Below, in pieces: positions 44,381 to 53,513 of a DNA stretch of 64,000 bases (its first letter is position 1; each line of letters begins with the position of its first letter). Where the stretch lies: positions 496,001-560,000 of the forward strand of contig CAVPAX010000004.1 of the NCBI GenBank assembly GCA_963701715.1, in the 5' to 3' direction. This DNA comes from Methylotenera_A sp963701715. Lineage in GTDB: Bacteria; Pseudomonadota; Gammaproteobacteria; Burkholderiales; Methylophilaceae. A program made the position numbers and the translations under genes. Under the pieces are notes generated by a model. It ran no database searches. It was not told the origin of the DNA and worked only from the letters and a program-made list of their open reading frames with translations.

Positions 44381-46648
44381 TTACACTTTACTTCTTAAAA
44401 ATTCTTTGGCCAATTTTTGTTTATTGCTTCTGCCGGCTACCTTGCGAGCCACTTGCTGCTTAGCGCGTATTTTTACTTTTTCTTCCGCTTCTATATTAGT
44501 TACATCTGTATGTTCAATTGGCCTTTCGATCGGTATTGCAATAGTAATGCACGCACCACCTGTTAGGTTGTTTTCTATTTTAATTTGCCCAAAATGTTCT
44601 TCAATCATTTTTTTCACAATAGCCAAACCCAAGCCCGTTCCATGTGCTTTGGTAGTCACATAGGGCTCAAAGGCATGATTAAGCAAATCTAACGGAAAAC
44701 CTTGTCCATTGTCCTTCACTATGAGTTTTATTGACGTTTCGTCAAACATGGTTTGCACTAAAATTTCCGGATTTTCAACCTGTTTAAGCGCATCCTGCGC
44801 ATTCTGCATTAAATTGTGCAGCACCTGTCGCAACATCGTTGCATCACCCTTTATGTCTGGCATATTAGGCATTAAATCAAATGCAATCTTTGCTTGCGCA
44901 CTGTCATAGAGCGCTGATATGTCTTTAATCAGCTTGTTAATATTAAGTTTAGTTAATTTAGCCGAAGGTGCACGCGCATACTCACTAAACTCATTCACCA
45001 TGCTTTTCATAGCGCTTACTTGGTTCACAATAGTATCGGTTGCGCGTTGCAGTATATTGGCATCATCCTCATTTAATTTCGTACTGAGCTTGTGTTGCAA
45101 ACGTTCGGCGGAAAGCTGAATCGGCGTGAGCGGATTCTTGATTTCATGCGCCAAACGCCTTGCCACCTCGCCCCATGCAGCATCGCGCTGTGCTTGCACC
45201 ATAGTGGTCACATCATCAAACACGACTACAAACCCGCTGCCAGCACTATCTGGTAAACGAGTAGCTCGGACTAACAATAATTGCTTGCCTTGTGGTCGAA
45301 CAATCTCAATTTGTCTGGTCAGCTCCTGTTTTTCCTGTTCTTTGGTTTTAGTAAATTCAAAATGGGATTGTAATAATTGAATGAACTCCGCCAAAAAAGT
45401 TTGGCTCTCAGCGATTTTTGCAAATGGCTGATTTTCAAATGGGACGAGATTAACGCCCAAAATATTGCTTGCTGCCATATTATATGTACGTAGTTCGGCC
45501 TTTTCATTAATCGCCAACACACCCGACGACAAGTGCGCCAGTATAGTTTCTAAATATCCACGTGCGGCCTCAACACGCGCCCTATTCCTCTCGGTAGCGC
45601 GAGTTGCATCACCAAGCTGGCGCGTCATACTGTTAAACGATTTCACCAATATTCCCAGCTCATCTTTACCATGCTCCGGCAACATGGTACTGAAGTCGCC
45701 GCTTGCAATAGCGCGTGTACCTTCTGCCAGCACGGTGAGCGGCTGGGTTATTCTGCGGCTTAACACAAACGCGATTGCCAATGCAGACAACATGGCAAGC
45801 ATCAGTACCAAAGTCAGCGTAAGCGCAAAAATATCTTTTAGTGAGTTACGGCTATAAGAAAGCTCCTGATAATCACGATACACATCTTGTACCGCCTCAG
45901 CTGTATTCGAAAGTGATTTCGGCACTGGCTGCAATAATTGCAAAATACGCGTCTCGCCAGCGATTTCCTGCACATTCACAGGTGCTAATACGCGCAAATA
46001 AAGCCCTTTATTAGGAATTGGCTCAATTTTTCCATACACTCGATTTTGCGCCTGACGCAATTGAGGAATGCTAGGCAATTCAGGTAAAAAACTATTCGGA
46101 TCGCTACTAGAGACCGATAAGATTCGGCCCTGCGGGGTAAGTAGGGTTGCATCCTGTATGCCGGATTTCTCTCGCAAATCATTCAACAAACTATAGTGTG
46201 TGCGTGATGGCTGAAACGCCAAAGTAGTTGCCATGTTTTCAGCTTTTTCCTCAACGTCCGTCAGCATAATATCTAGCGCACGTTGACCCAGGCTCAAACC
46301 GCCATCCAAGGCAGATTCAACTTTTACGTTAAACCAGGATTCAATTGAACGCGTTAAAAAATTGACCGAAACCAAATACACAATGAGGCCGGGAATGATC
46401 GCCATTAAGGCGAATGTACCCAACAAGCGCAACGTAAGGCGGCTGCCCATTACGCCATTGCGGATTTTTTTTGCCAGCTGCCATAACTGAAAGCTGATAA
46501 GCACGATTAAAGCACCCGCAAAAGCAATGTTGAGATACAGCAAGATTTTGTAATAATCACCGGAAACTGCTGTATTGGCACTTGCAAGCGAAAGCAGGTA
46601 TAACAACACTACACCTAACGCCACGCTTACAAATAAAATATATCTCAT
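44381..46648 (-). CDS. ntrY: NtrY-type sensor histidine kinase
   Basis: 755 aa membrane kinase: several N-terminal helices (LFVSVALGVVLLYLLSLASA, YLNIAFAGALIVLISFQLW, LLGTFALMAIIPGLIVYLVS), a periplasmic region to about 280, another helix, a HAMP domain (SRRITQPLTVLAEGTRAIAS), a PAS domain, HisKA (LAHEIKNPLTPIQLSAERLQ) and a HATPase domain (NLMQNAQDAL, DNGQGFPLDLL, GTGLGLAIVKKM). This is the NtrY architecture, linked to nitrogen or redox/envelope responses in various bacteria. The Lys/Arg-rich C-terminal extension is species-specific. Confidence 0.92.
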   Translation of the reverse strand: MRYILFVSVALGVVLLYLLSLASANTAVSGDYYKILLYLNIAFAGALIVLISFQLWQLAKKIRNGVMGSRLTLRLLGTFALMAIIPGLIVYLVSVNFLTRSIESWFNVKVESALDGGLSLGQRALDIMLTDVEEKAENMATTLAFQPSRTHYSLLNDLREKSGIQDATLLTPQGRILSVSSSDPNSFLPELPSIPQLRQAQNRVYGKIEPIPNKGLYLRVLAPVNVQEIAGETRILQLLQPVPKSLSNTAEAVQDVYRDYQELSYSRNSLKDIFALTLTLVLMLAMLSALAIAFVLSRRITQPLTVLAEGTRAIASGDFSTMLPEHGKDELGILVKSFNSMTRQLGDATRATERNRARVEAARGYLETILAHLSSGVLAINEKAELRTYNMAASNILGVNLVPFENQPFAKIAESQTFLAEFIQLLQSHFEFTKTKEQEKQELTRQIEIVRPQGKQLLLVRATRLPDSAGSGFVVVFDDVTTMVQAQRDAAWGEVARRLAHEIKNPLTPIQLSAERLQHKLSTKLNEDDANILQRATDTIVNQVSAMKSMVNEFSEYARAPSAKLTKLNINKLIKDISALYDSAQAKIAFDLMPNMPDIKGDATMLRQVLHNLMQNAQDALKQVENPEILVQTMFDETSIKLIVKDNGQGFPLDLLNHAFEPYVTTKAHGTGLGLAIVKKMIEEHFGQIKIENNLTGGACITIAIPIERPIEHTDVTNIEAEEKVKIRAKQQVARKVAGRSNKQKLAKEFLRSKV

Positions 46649-46667
46649 AACTTACACATCAACAGCA

Positions 46668-47222
46668 TCATTTATTGAACTCTTTTAAAGTCCACTCGAA
46701 TTTTTGCGAAACTAGATTCCACTTTTCAGAGCTGATGGTATCAACCTGAATCGCCTTAGGCAGCTTGGTTTGGTCTAAACGAATTAACAAAGCGGCCTTG
46801 TATGTTTCACCTTTTTCCAATAATGATTTTTCAACTACTTTCCATTCGTTTAACTTCGCCAATTCTTGTACAGCTTCACCCAGGCTGCCAAAAGATTGTT
46901 GATGCGCGCCACGATTCACCAAATATTGGCGGCTCAATGCATGATAACTCAAAGTCACCTCCTGAGAGGTGGTTACAATTTCATCGTCAAACCAGTATTT
47001 GCGCGGACTGACGATTTGAAACTCGATTAAAAAATTCAGCGGCACACCTTTATTCACCGCCTCCTCTATTTCTTTATCAAAAATGATTTCCGCATCCGCT
47101 CTCAAGCTGTAAAAATCATCCAGCGGCTGTAATTCTGCATTCTTAATTTGAATACTGCTGTCGGCTGCTATTGCAAGCGAAATCATGCCTAGCAACACTA
47201 CAGTTAGGCAAATGCCCAACAT
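46668..47222 (-). CDS. DUF4390 exported protein
   Basis: About 184 aa protein with a signal peptide (MLGICLTVVLLGMISLAIAA) and a DUF4390 domain: IQIKNAELQPLDDFYSLRAD, FDKEIEEAVNKGVPLNFLIEF, RKYWFDDEIV, VTLSYHALSRQYLVNRG. The family regularly sits between rsmB and ntrY in betaproteobacteria; its function is unknown. The ATG at 47222 lies just past the rsmB stop; an ATG at 47249 with a slight overlap is an alternative. The longer frame to 47333 is unlikely. Confidence 0.85.
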   Translation of the reverse strand: MLGICLTVVLLGMISLAIAADSSIQIKNAELQPLDDFYSLRADAEIIFDKEIEEAVNKGVPLNFLIEFQIVSPRKYWFDDEIVTTSQEVTLSYHALSRQYLVNRGAHQQSFGSLGEAVQELAKLNEWKVVEKSLLEKGETYKAALLIRLDQTKLPKAIQVDTISSEKWNLVSQKFEWTLKEFNK

Positions 47223-47226
47223 ATTA

Positions 47227-48528
47227 CTAAGCTTTTTGCAGTAATGCATAAAAAAGGCCGTCGTGCTGGCTGGAAGGAATGAGTTGACTGCCTGATTTTT
47301 TTTGAACATAGTCAATCTGAATGTTTTTCTCAATGTCTTTAGTCAATAAAATCGGTAATTGAGTTGCATCGCCATTTTTTTGCAAAAAATTGTCAATTTG
47401 TTGCTGATTTTCTTCATTAAAAATCGAGCACGTTACATAGAGTAATTTACCGCCTTTTGCCAACAATTGCCACAAATTAGCCAAAATTACTGCTTGCTGT
47501 GCACAAAATGAGGCAATATCCGATTCGCGGCGCAGCCATTTAATATCCACATGCCTGCGAACAATACCTGATGCGGTGCATGGCACATCGGCCAAAATAC
47601 GGTCGAATGGCTTATCGGCTTTCCAAAGCGCAGCATCGCCCAGCTGCAAATTTGCACTTAAACTGAGTCGTTTCAAATTGCTTTCTACACGATTTAAACG
47701 AACGGGATCATTATCCAGCGCAGTTAAATCTACTTTAGCAAGCTCTAAGATATGTCCGGTTTTACCCCCCGGGGCGCTGCAGGCATCCAACACCCGAATA
47801 TCCGGCTTAATATCCAACAAATGCGCAGCCAATTGTGCACCATAATCCTGTACAGAAACCACGCCATCCGCAAAGCCCGGAATTTGCTCCACTGGCAACG
47901 GCCTGGCAAGCATTACTGCCTGTGCGCCAAGTTGTGTCGCTTCAATATCCTGGCGCGCCAATAACTGGCAATATTCTTGTGCGTTGGATTTCCTGATATT
48001 CACCCGCAACGTCATGGGCGGATGCTGGTTGCCTGTTTCAAGAATGCTCTGCCAAGCGCTTGGATATTGGCTTCTAAGCTTGTTAATCCACCATTTTGGG
48101 TACGAATAAAGCGCTACTTCATCCGTTTTAATAGCTTCCGCCAATTGTTCTTTTTGCCGCAGAAAGTTACGCAGTACGCCATTTACCAAACCTTTTGCCC
48201 ATTTTGGCTTGGCGTAACTCGCGGCTTTTACGGCCTGGTTCACCACAGTAAAATCATCGGCTTTATCGTGCAACAACTGGTAAATCGCCACCAATAAAAG
48301 TGCAGTAATATGCTCGTTACTTAAAGGTTTTTCTAACAATTGTGTTAAGTAAGCATTCACTTCGCCATAAAATCGCAACGTGCCATAACTCAAATCTGCA
48401 GCCGCACCCCGTTGTTGCGGTGTTACATTTGGATAGCTTATAAGCGCCTCCGGTAAAGCGAGCGTGAGATTACTGCCAGCTAGTACATTTGATACGGCAA
48501 TTGCAGCGATTTGTTGGGAAATATACAA
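47227..48528 (-). CDS. rsmB: RsmB, 16S rRNA (cytosine-967-C5) methyltransferase
   Basis: 433 aa protein with an N-terminal NusB-like domain (about 1-140; RGAAADLSYGTLRFYGEVNA, TVVNQAVKAASYAKPKWAKG, LVNGVLRNFLR) and a SAM methylase domain: VLDACSAPGGKTGHILEL, RILADVPCTASGIVRRHVD (motif IV Cys) and LLYVTCSIFNEEN (motif VI Cys). The presence of the NusB part and def-fmt nearby identify rsmB. The start appears to be TTG at 48528. It is separated from htpX by 178 bases. Confidence 0.93.
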   Translation of the reverse strand: MYISQQIAAIAVSNVLAGSNLTLALPEALISYPNVTPQQRGAAADLSYGTLRFYGEVNAYLTQLLEKPLSNEHITALLLVAIYQLLHDKADDFTVVNQAVKAASYAKPKWAKGLVNGVLRNFLRQKEQLAEAIKTDEVALYSYPKWWINKLRSQYPSAWQSILETGNQHPPMTLRVNIRKSNAQEYCQLLARQDIEATQLGAQAVMLARPLPVEQIPGFADGVVSVQDYGAQLAAHLLDIKPDIRVLDACSAPGGKTGHILELAKVDLTALDNDPVRLNRVESNLKRLSLSANLQLGDAALWKADKPFDRILADVPCTASGIVRRHVDIKWLRRESDIASFCAQQAVILANLWQLLAKGGKLLYVTCSIFNEENQQQIDNFLQKNGDATQLPILLTKDIEKNIQIDYVQKKSGSQLIPSSQHDGLFYALLQKA

Positions 48529-48539
48529 AGAAAACTTTC

Positions 48540-48560
48540 AAATTCAAGTTGCTTGAATTT
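48540..48560. repeat. Perfect AT-rich palindrome in the rsmB leader
   Basis: AAATTCAAG and CTTGAATTT (9 bp, loop TTG), ending 11 bases before the rsmB TTG start. The remainder of the 178-base htpX-rsmB gap shows no other gene. On the minus strand no T run follows directly, so a terminator is less likely than an operator or leader hairpin. Confidence 0.6.
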
Positions 48561-48706
48561 TACTCGAATACGCTCTAACAAAGTATTTAAAAGATCATTC
48601 AAATTTCAGTTGGTTTTACAATCCATTTTGCAACGGCGAGTAGCACAAAAAAGATGGGGATTTCAGCAATGGCTTGAGAGGAAATGTTCTCATAAGCTTA
48701 GAGCGC

Positions 48707-49580
48707 CTAAAACGCACCCGCCATTGCCATCAATCTCGCCACTCTCTCCTCCGTCTTCGGGTGCGTACTAAACAAACTATCAAACGAAACGCCCGACAAT
48801 GGATTAATAATCATCATCTGCCCTGTCTCCGGATGCATCTCGGCCGTTTGATTGGGAATTTGATGCGCGTAATTGTGAATTTTGGTAAGCGCACCAGCTA
48901 AAGATTTTGGATCTTTGCTGATGTCTGCGCCCATTCTATCTGCTTCAAACTCACGGCTGCGCGAAATAGCCATTTGAATAAGCGATGCAGCGAGTGGCGC
49001 TAAAAACATCATGAGTATGCCGATAACTCGGGCTACTACGCTCACCATCCTGGCTACGGCCGCCACCAAAGAACATGCCGAATTGTGCGATAGACGAAAT
49101 GGCACCTGCCATGGTGGCAGATATTGTAGAGATCAACGTATCACGGTGTTTTACGTGCGCCAGCTCGTGCGCCATCACGCCGCGTAATTCACGTTCACTC
49201 AAAATTTGCATAATCCCCACCGTAGCGGCGACTGCGGCGTGCTCTGGGTTGCGGCCTGTAGCAAAAGCGTTGGGCTGATTTTCGTTAATCACATACACTT
49301 TTGGCATAGGAAGCTGTGCATTCTCAGCCAGTTCTTTTACAATCGTGTAATAATTACGAAATTCGCCGTTGCCATAGTTGTTTTCTGCATTCACTTCTAC
49401 TGCGCCGTACATTTTAAGCACGGCTTTATCACTAAACCAGTAGGCATAAAAATTCATGCCGGCAGCTAAAATCAGCGCCATCATCATGCCGCCTTTTCCG
49501 CCCAGCGCTGCGCCTACCATAGCAAATAAAGCAGTGATGGCCGCCATCAACATAAATGTTTTTAACCAGTTGCCGTACAT
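48707..49580 (-). pseudogene. htpX: HtpX, membrane zinc protease, frameshifted
   Basis: HtpX-type M48B protease of inner-membrane quality control. The first frame (49580 down to about 49029) has two helices (FMLMAAITALFAMVGAAL, MMALILAAGMNFYAYWFSD), LPMPKVYVINENQPNAFATG and the zinc motif MAHELAHVKHRDTLIS. The rest continues in another frame (VIGILMMFLAPLAASLIQMA, SRSREFEADRMGADI, the third zinc ligand, to a stop at 48707). One extra base near 49028 on the plus strand explains the shift; removing it gives GERSSPVIGILMMFLAP and a full-length protein of about 290 aa. Sequencing error is the simplest cause. It follows fmt on the same strand with AGGAG before the ATG. Confidence 0.88.
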
Positions 49581-49649
49581 TTTGTGCTCCTAAAAAAGGA
49601 AAATAGTCAATTGAAATAATATGCTTCTAAAGTGATTAAAGTTCAAGAC

Positions 49650-50579
49650 CTAACCAAATATTTCGCCAAGTTTCACGTGTCGACCCTGCACAAATTGCTG
49701 CGCCGTCTGGCGCTTACCACTCGGCACCTGCAGTTCGCTTATCTCTAAAACACCCTGCCCACAAGCCGCATGGATATTGGCATCCAGGGCAATGATTTCA
49801 CCACATTTTGCATTGCTATTTTGATGCAAAGCCGTAGCAAACCAGATGCGGCACGTTTCGCCACGAAACTGCGCGGTGGCAACTGGAAAGGGGTTGAAAG
49901 CACGCACCTGGCGCGAAATCTCTACCGCAGATTTATTCCAGTTAATTGCGGCTTCTGATTTTTCAAGCTTGTGCGCATAGGTCACTAGACTTTCATCTTG
50001 TGGAGTGCTTGGCAACACGCCATTTTTAGCCAAATCATCCATGGCCTGCACCATCAAATCTGCGCCTATTTTTGCGAGCGCATCATGCAGGCTTTGCGTT
50101 GTGTCAACATCTGTAATCGGCACGATGCCTTTACTCACCATCGCACCAGCATCCAGTGCGGGCACCACTTCCATAATAGTTACGCCGGTTTCTTTATCGC
50201 CCGCCAACAAAGCACGATGAATCGGCGCAGCGCCTCGCCAGCGCGGCAAGAGCGAGGCATGGATGTTGTAGCAGCCGGATTTCGGCATATTCAAAACGCT
50301 GGTTGGGATAATCAAGCCATATGCTGCCACTATCATCACATCTGCCTGGACTGCGGCTATCTGCGTCTGCACATCCGCTGGTTTTAAGCTTTCCGGCTGA
50401 AACAAATTTAAATTGTGCTGCAACGCAAGTTGCTTGATTGGGCTAGCCTTAAACTGCATACCTCGACCTGCGGGGCGGTCGGGCTGCGTAAGCACCATCA
50501 CAATCTCATGACCTGCCAGAATTAGGGCATCCAGCGCAGGTACCGCAAATTCTGGTGTTCCCGCGAAAATGATTTTCAT
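49650..50579 (-). CDS. fmt: Methionyl-tRNA formyltransferase
   Basis: 309 aa enzyme formylating initiator Met-tRNA. The N-terminal domain has IIFAGTPEFAVPALDALILA, VLTQPDRPAGRGM, the catalytic region NIHASLLPRWRGAAPIHRALLAGD and GVTIMEVVPALDAGAM; a C-terminal tRNA-binding domain (about 205-305) follows. The ATG at 50579 overlaps the def stop (TGATG), so the start is clear. Confidence 0.96.
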   Translation of the reverse strand: MKIIFAGTPEFAVPALDALILAGHEIVMVLTQPDRPAGRGMQFKASPIKQLALQHNLNLFQPESLKPADVQTQIAAVQADVMIVAAYGLIIPTSVLNMPKSGCYNIHASLLPRWRGAAPIHRALLAGDKETGVTIMEVVPALDAGAMVSKGIVPITDVDTTQSLHDALAKIGADLMVQAMDDLAKNGVLPSTPQDESLVTYAHKLEKSEAAINWNKSAVEISRQVRAFNPFPVATAQFRGETCRIWFATALHQNSNAKCGEIIALDANIHAACGQGVLEISELQVPSGKRQTAQQFVQGRHVKLGEIFG

Positions 50580-51094
50580 CAATATGAGTTCCGCGCGATT
50601 TCGCGATTGTGTTTTAGCATCTTGGTTTTAATGCGATTGCGCTTGAGTGTTGATAAATATTCCACAAACACCTTGCCTAACAAATGGTCCATTTCATGTT
50701 GCACACATACGGCGAGCAGGCCTTCGGCATCTAGCTTGAATTTTTTGCCATGTTTATCCAAGGCTTCAACAGTAACTTTTTCAGCACGCGTTACTGTCTC
50801 ATATATACCTGGAACCGATAAACAGCCCTCTTCATATTCCCGCTGTCCGCTTTTTGCAACAATTATTGGATTAATCAATACCAGCAAATCATTTTGCTCT
50901 TTGCTGGTATCAATCACGATCAATTGAATATGCTGGTTAACTTGTGTAGCTGCCAAACCTATGCCTGGCGCGGCATACATGGTTTCTGCCATATCATCCA
51001 CCAGTTTACGAATAGTGTTGTTAACCTCTTGCACAGGCTTTGCCAGCGTGTGCAAACGCGGATCAGGATAATTAAGTATTGTTAAAGTTGCCAT
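50579..51094 (-). CDS. def: Peptide deformylase
   Basis: 171 aa metal hydrolase removing the N-formyl group. The three motifs are complete: GIGLAATQV, EEGCLSVPG (metal Cys) and QHEMDHLLGKVF (metal histidines). The ATG at 51094 gives the standard MATLTILNYPDPRL-type start; the longer frame to 51211 adds residues not seen in the family and runs into the divergent gene. It forms the classic def-fmt pair. Confidence 0.96.
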   Translation of the reverse strand: MATLTILNYPDPRLHTLAKPVQEVNNTIRKLVDDMAETMYAAPGIGLAATQVNQHIQLIVIDTSKEQNDLLVLINPIIVAKSGQREYEEGCLSVPGIYETVTRAEKVTVEALDKHGKKFKLDAEGLLAVCVQHEMDHLLGKVFVEYLSTLKRNRIKTKMLKHNREIARNSY

Positions 51095-51182
51095 AAAGTC
51101 ATTGTTTTTTAGCAAAAAAGCTTGATTGTTGAACAAATTACGTGATAAATTTAATGCAATTTCGCGGATAATTTCCGCTATT

Positions 51183-51196
51183 TTGACCGAGGTCAA
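51183..51196 (+). promoter_or_regulatory. Inverted repeat covering the ribosome site of the LysM gene
   Basis: TTGACC-GA-GGTCAA (6-2-6) contains the GAGG ribosome site, three bases before the ATG at 51200. A second short hairpin (GCGGA/TCCGC) lies just upstream near 51163-51178. With a 2-base loop the repeat is better suited to protein binding to DNA than to a tight RNA hairpin. Confidence 0.45.
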
Positions 51197-51199
51197 CGC

Positions 51200-52354
51200 A
51201 TGAATCGACATATTATAACGCTGCTTGTGCTTGCATGTTTAGGCTTGAATGCAAACGCAGAAGATATTCAACTACAAAAAAATCATCCAGATCGCCATGT
51301 GGTGGTAAAAGGCGATACGCTGTGGGGCATCTCGGGGAAATTTCTGAAAGACCCATGGCAATGGCCTAAAATCTGGAAAATGAACCGCGCACAAATCAAG
51401 AATCCGCACTGGATTTACCCTGGTGACGTTATTGTGCTGGACACCAGCGGAGCCAGCCCCCAGCTGCGTTTGTTACGTGAAACTGTCACGCTTGAGCCCG
51501 GCATTCGTGAAGAGCCGCTTGAACAAGAAGCTATTCAGACAATCTCACCAAGTGTTATTGGCCCATTTTTAAGCCAGCCGCTGCTGATTGAAAACGGTAA
51601 GCTTGATGATGCGCCACGCATTATTTCCGGTCAGGATAACCGCGTCATTTTAAGCCCAGGTACACGCGTCTACATTAGCGAAATCAAGGAAGGTGAAGGT
51701 ACGCATTGGGACATTTACCGTCCAGGCGAAGCACTAAAGGACCCGGACACCAATGAAGTGCTCGGTACAGAAGCCATTTATTTAGGTGACGTAAATATCG
51801 CACGTTATGGTGCACCGGCAACAGGAGATATTGTAAAAGCCAAAGAAGAGATCTTTACAAAAGATCGTCTGGTTGTTGCTCCAGACGAATTTAAAAGCAG
51901 CTTTGTGCCGCACGCTCCTGAAGCAGACATCAGGGGCCGCATTATGCGTGTTTACGGCGGAGTTGCCGAAGGCGGACCGAACACGGTCGTTTCAATTAAC
52001 CGCGGCAAAAATGACGGTTTAGAAGAAGGTCATGTATTAGCAATCAGCCGTTACGGCAAAGTAATCAAAGATCCGGAATACAAAGACCCTGCTTCCAACA
52101 AAGTTGTTGCTGAAGAGAAAAAATTGAAAGAGCTTAATTTTGACGTCACCACCGGCCCTGATGGTAAAAAGATTGTTAATTTTGAGAAAAAACCACCGCA
52201 AACACAAGTGACATTGGCACCAGGTCAGGTTAAATTACCTGACGAGCGTGTTGGTCTTTTAATGGTTTTTAGAACTTTTGATAAAGTATCATATGGCTTG
52301 ATCATGAGCGCATCAGATGCTGTCTACACGCTCGATTCAGTACACACACCTTAA
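51200..52354 (+). CDS. LysM domain exported protein
   Basis: 384 aa protein with a signal peptide (IITLLVLACLGLNANAE) and one LysM domain directly after it (about 35-87: HVVVKGDTLWGISGKFLKD, IYPGDVIVLD), followed by about 290 residues of beta-rich sequence with no named domain. It is the LysM protein typically found upstream of dprA in betaproteobacteria, thought to bind peptidoglycan. It is divergent from def; dprA starts three bases after its stop. Confidence 0.9.
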   Translation: MNRHIITLLVLACLGLNANAEDIQLQKNHPDRHVVVKGDTLWGISGKFLKDPWQWPKIWKMNRAQIKNPHWIYPGDVIVLDTSGASPQLRLLRETVTLEPGIREEPLEQEAIQTISPSVIGPFLSQPLLIENGKLDDAPRIISGQDNRVILSPGTRVYISEIKEGEGTHWDIYRPGEALKDPDTNEVLGTEAIYLGDVNIARYGAPATGDIVKAKEEIFTKDRLVVAPDEFKSSFVPHAPEADIRGRIMRVYGGVAEGGPNTVVSINRGKNDGLEEGHVLAISRYGKVIKDPEYKDPASNKVVAEEKKLKELNFDVTTGPDGKKIVNFEKKPPQTQVTLAPGQVKLPDERVGLLMVFRTFDKVSYGLIMSASDAVYTLDSVHTP

Positions 52355-52356
52355 AG

Positions 52357-53466
52357 ATGCTGTCTATTAAAGATAGACAGCAAATTGAAGCAGCACAGTG
52401 GATTACACTTAATCAAATACCTGGTTTAGGCAATGCAGCAGTTTGCCAGCTATTGGCAAAATTTGGCTCCCCGGAAAGCATTTTTAATGCCAGCTATAGC
52501 CAATTACGTGAGATTGTTGGCGATGAAATTGCACTGAAAATCAACAATGGCGTAGATATCAATGCGATTTCATCCGTATTAAACTGGCTCAAAAAAGACC
52601 GTGCACACCTTGTCACACTTGCCGACAATGCATATCCCAAGCAGCTTTTAGAAATCAGTAATCCGCCTGCAGTACTTTATGCTATTGGCAATTTACATTT
52701 GCTCAACCATCCTTCCATTGCCATGGTAGGCAGTCGTAGCGCCACTCCGCAAGGCGAAAAAAACGCAGAAGACTTTGCAGAAAGCTTATGCAATCACGGC
52801 TTGTGTGTAGTAAGCGGAATGGCGTTAGGCATTGATGGTGCAGCACATCGTGGCGCGTTAAAAGCTAACGGGGCAACTATCGCCGTAGTGGGCACAGGCC
52901 TGGATATTGTTTACCCAGCCAGACACCGAGATTTAGCCCACCAAATTGCCGAGCGCGGTTTAATTATTTCCGAGTTTCCACTCGGCACACCATCCAAAGC
53001 GCAAAACTTCCCGCGCCGCAATCGTGTAATCAGCGGTCTAAGTTTAGGCTGTCTGGTCGTCGAAGCCAACATTGATAGCGGCTCGCTGATTACGGCACGC
53101 TTTGCTACAGAACAAGGACGCGAGGTATTTGCAATACCAGGATCCATTCACTCGCCTGTAACCAAAGGCTGCCATCAACTCATTAAGCAAGGCGCAAAAT
53201 TAGTAGAAAATACAGAAGACATACTGGAAGAACTAAAAAATGTATTGCCGAATGTTAGCCCATCTGGGCTAATGGGTAAGTTAGACTCAACAGTGGCGGA
53301 ACCTAATACTGTATTGACCTGCATGGGATTTGACTCAGTCAATTTTGAGGCCTTGCTGTCAATGACAGGATTGACGACAGAAGCACTTTCCTCCATGCTT
53401 ATGGTGCTGGAATTAGAAGGCAAAATTACTACACTGACCGGTGGAAAATATCAGCGCTTAGTCTAA
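52357..53466 (+). CDS. dprA: DprA, DNA-processing protein A
   Basis: 369 aa protein that loads RecA on incoming single strands in transformation. It has an N-terminal helical (SAM-like) domain (about 1-75), a Rossmann-type DprA core (about 85-290; AMVGSRSATPQGEKNAEDFA, VVSGMALGIDGAAHRGAL, TIAVVGTGLDIVYPARHRDL, ISEFPLGTPSKAQNFPRRNR) and a C-terminal winged helix (about 310-369). No other competence gene is in the window except the pilS/pilR pair that may govern type IV pili. Confidence 0.95.
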   Translation: MLSIKDRQQIEAAQWITLNQIPGLGNAAVCQLLAKFGSPESIFNASYSQLREIVGDEIALKINNGVDINAISSVLNWLKKDRAHLVTLADNAYPKQLLEISNPPAVLYAIGNLHLLNHPSIAMVGSRSATPQGEKNAEDFAESLCNHGLCVVSGMALGIDGAAHRGALKANGATIAVVGTGLDIVYPARHRDLAHQIAERGLIISEFPLGTPSKAQNFPRRNRVISGLSLGCLVVEANIDSGSLITARFATEQGREVFAIPGSIHSPVTKGCHQLIKQGAKLVENTEDILEELKNVLPNVSPSGLMGKLDSTVAEPNTVLTCMGFDSVNFEALLSMTGLTTEALSSMLMVLELEGKITTLTGGKYQRLV

Positions 53467-53513
53467 GGAATCAGGATAAATGAATAGACTGTATAAACGA
53501 AAGGATAGCTGCT

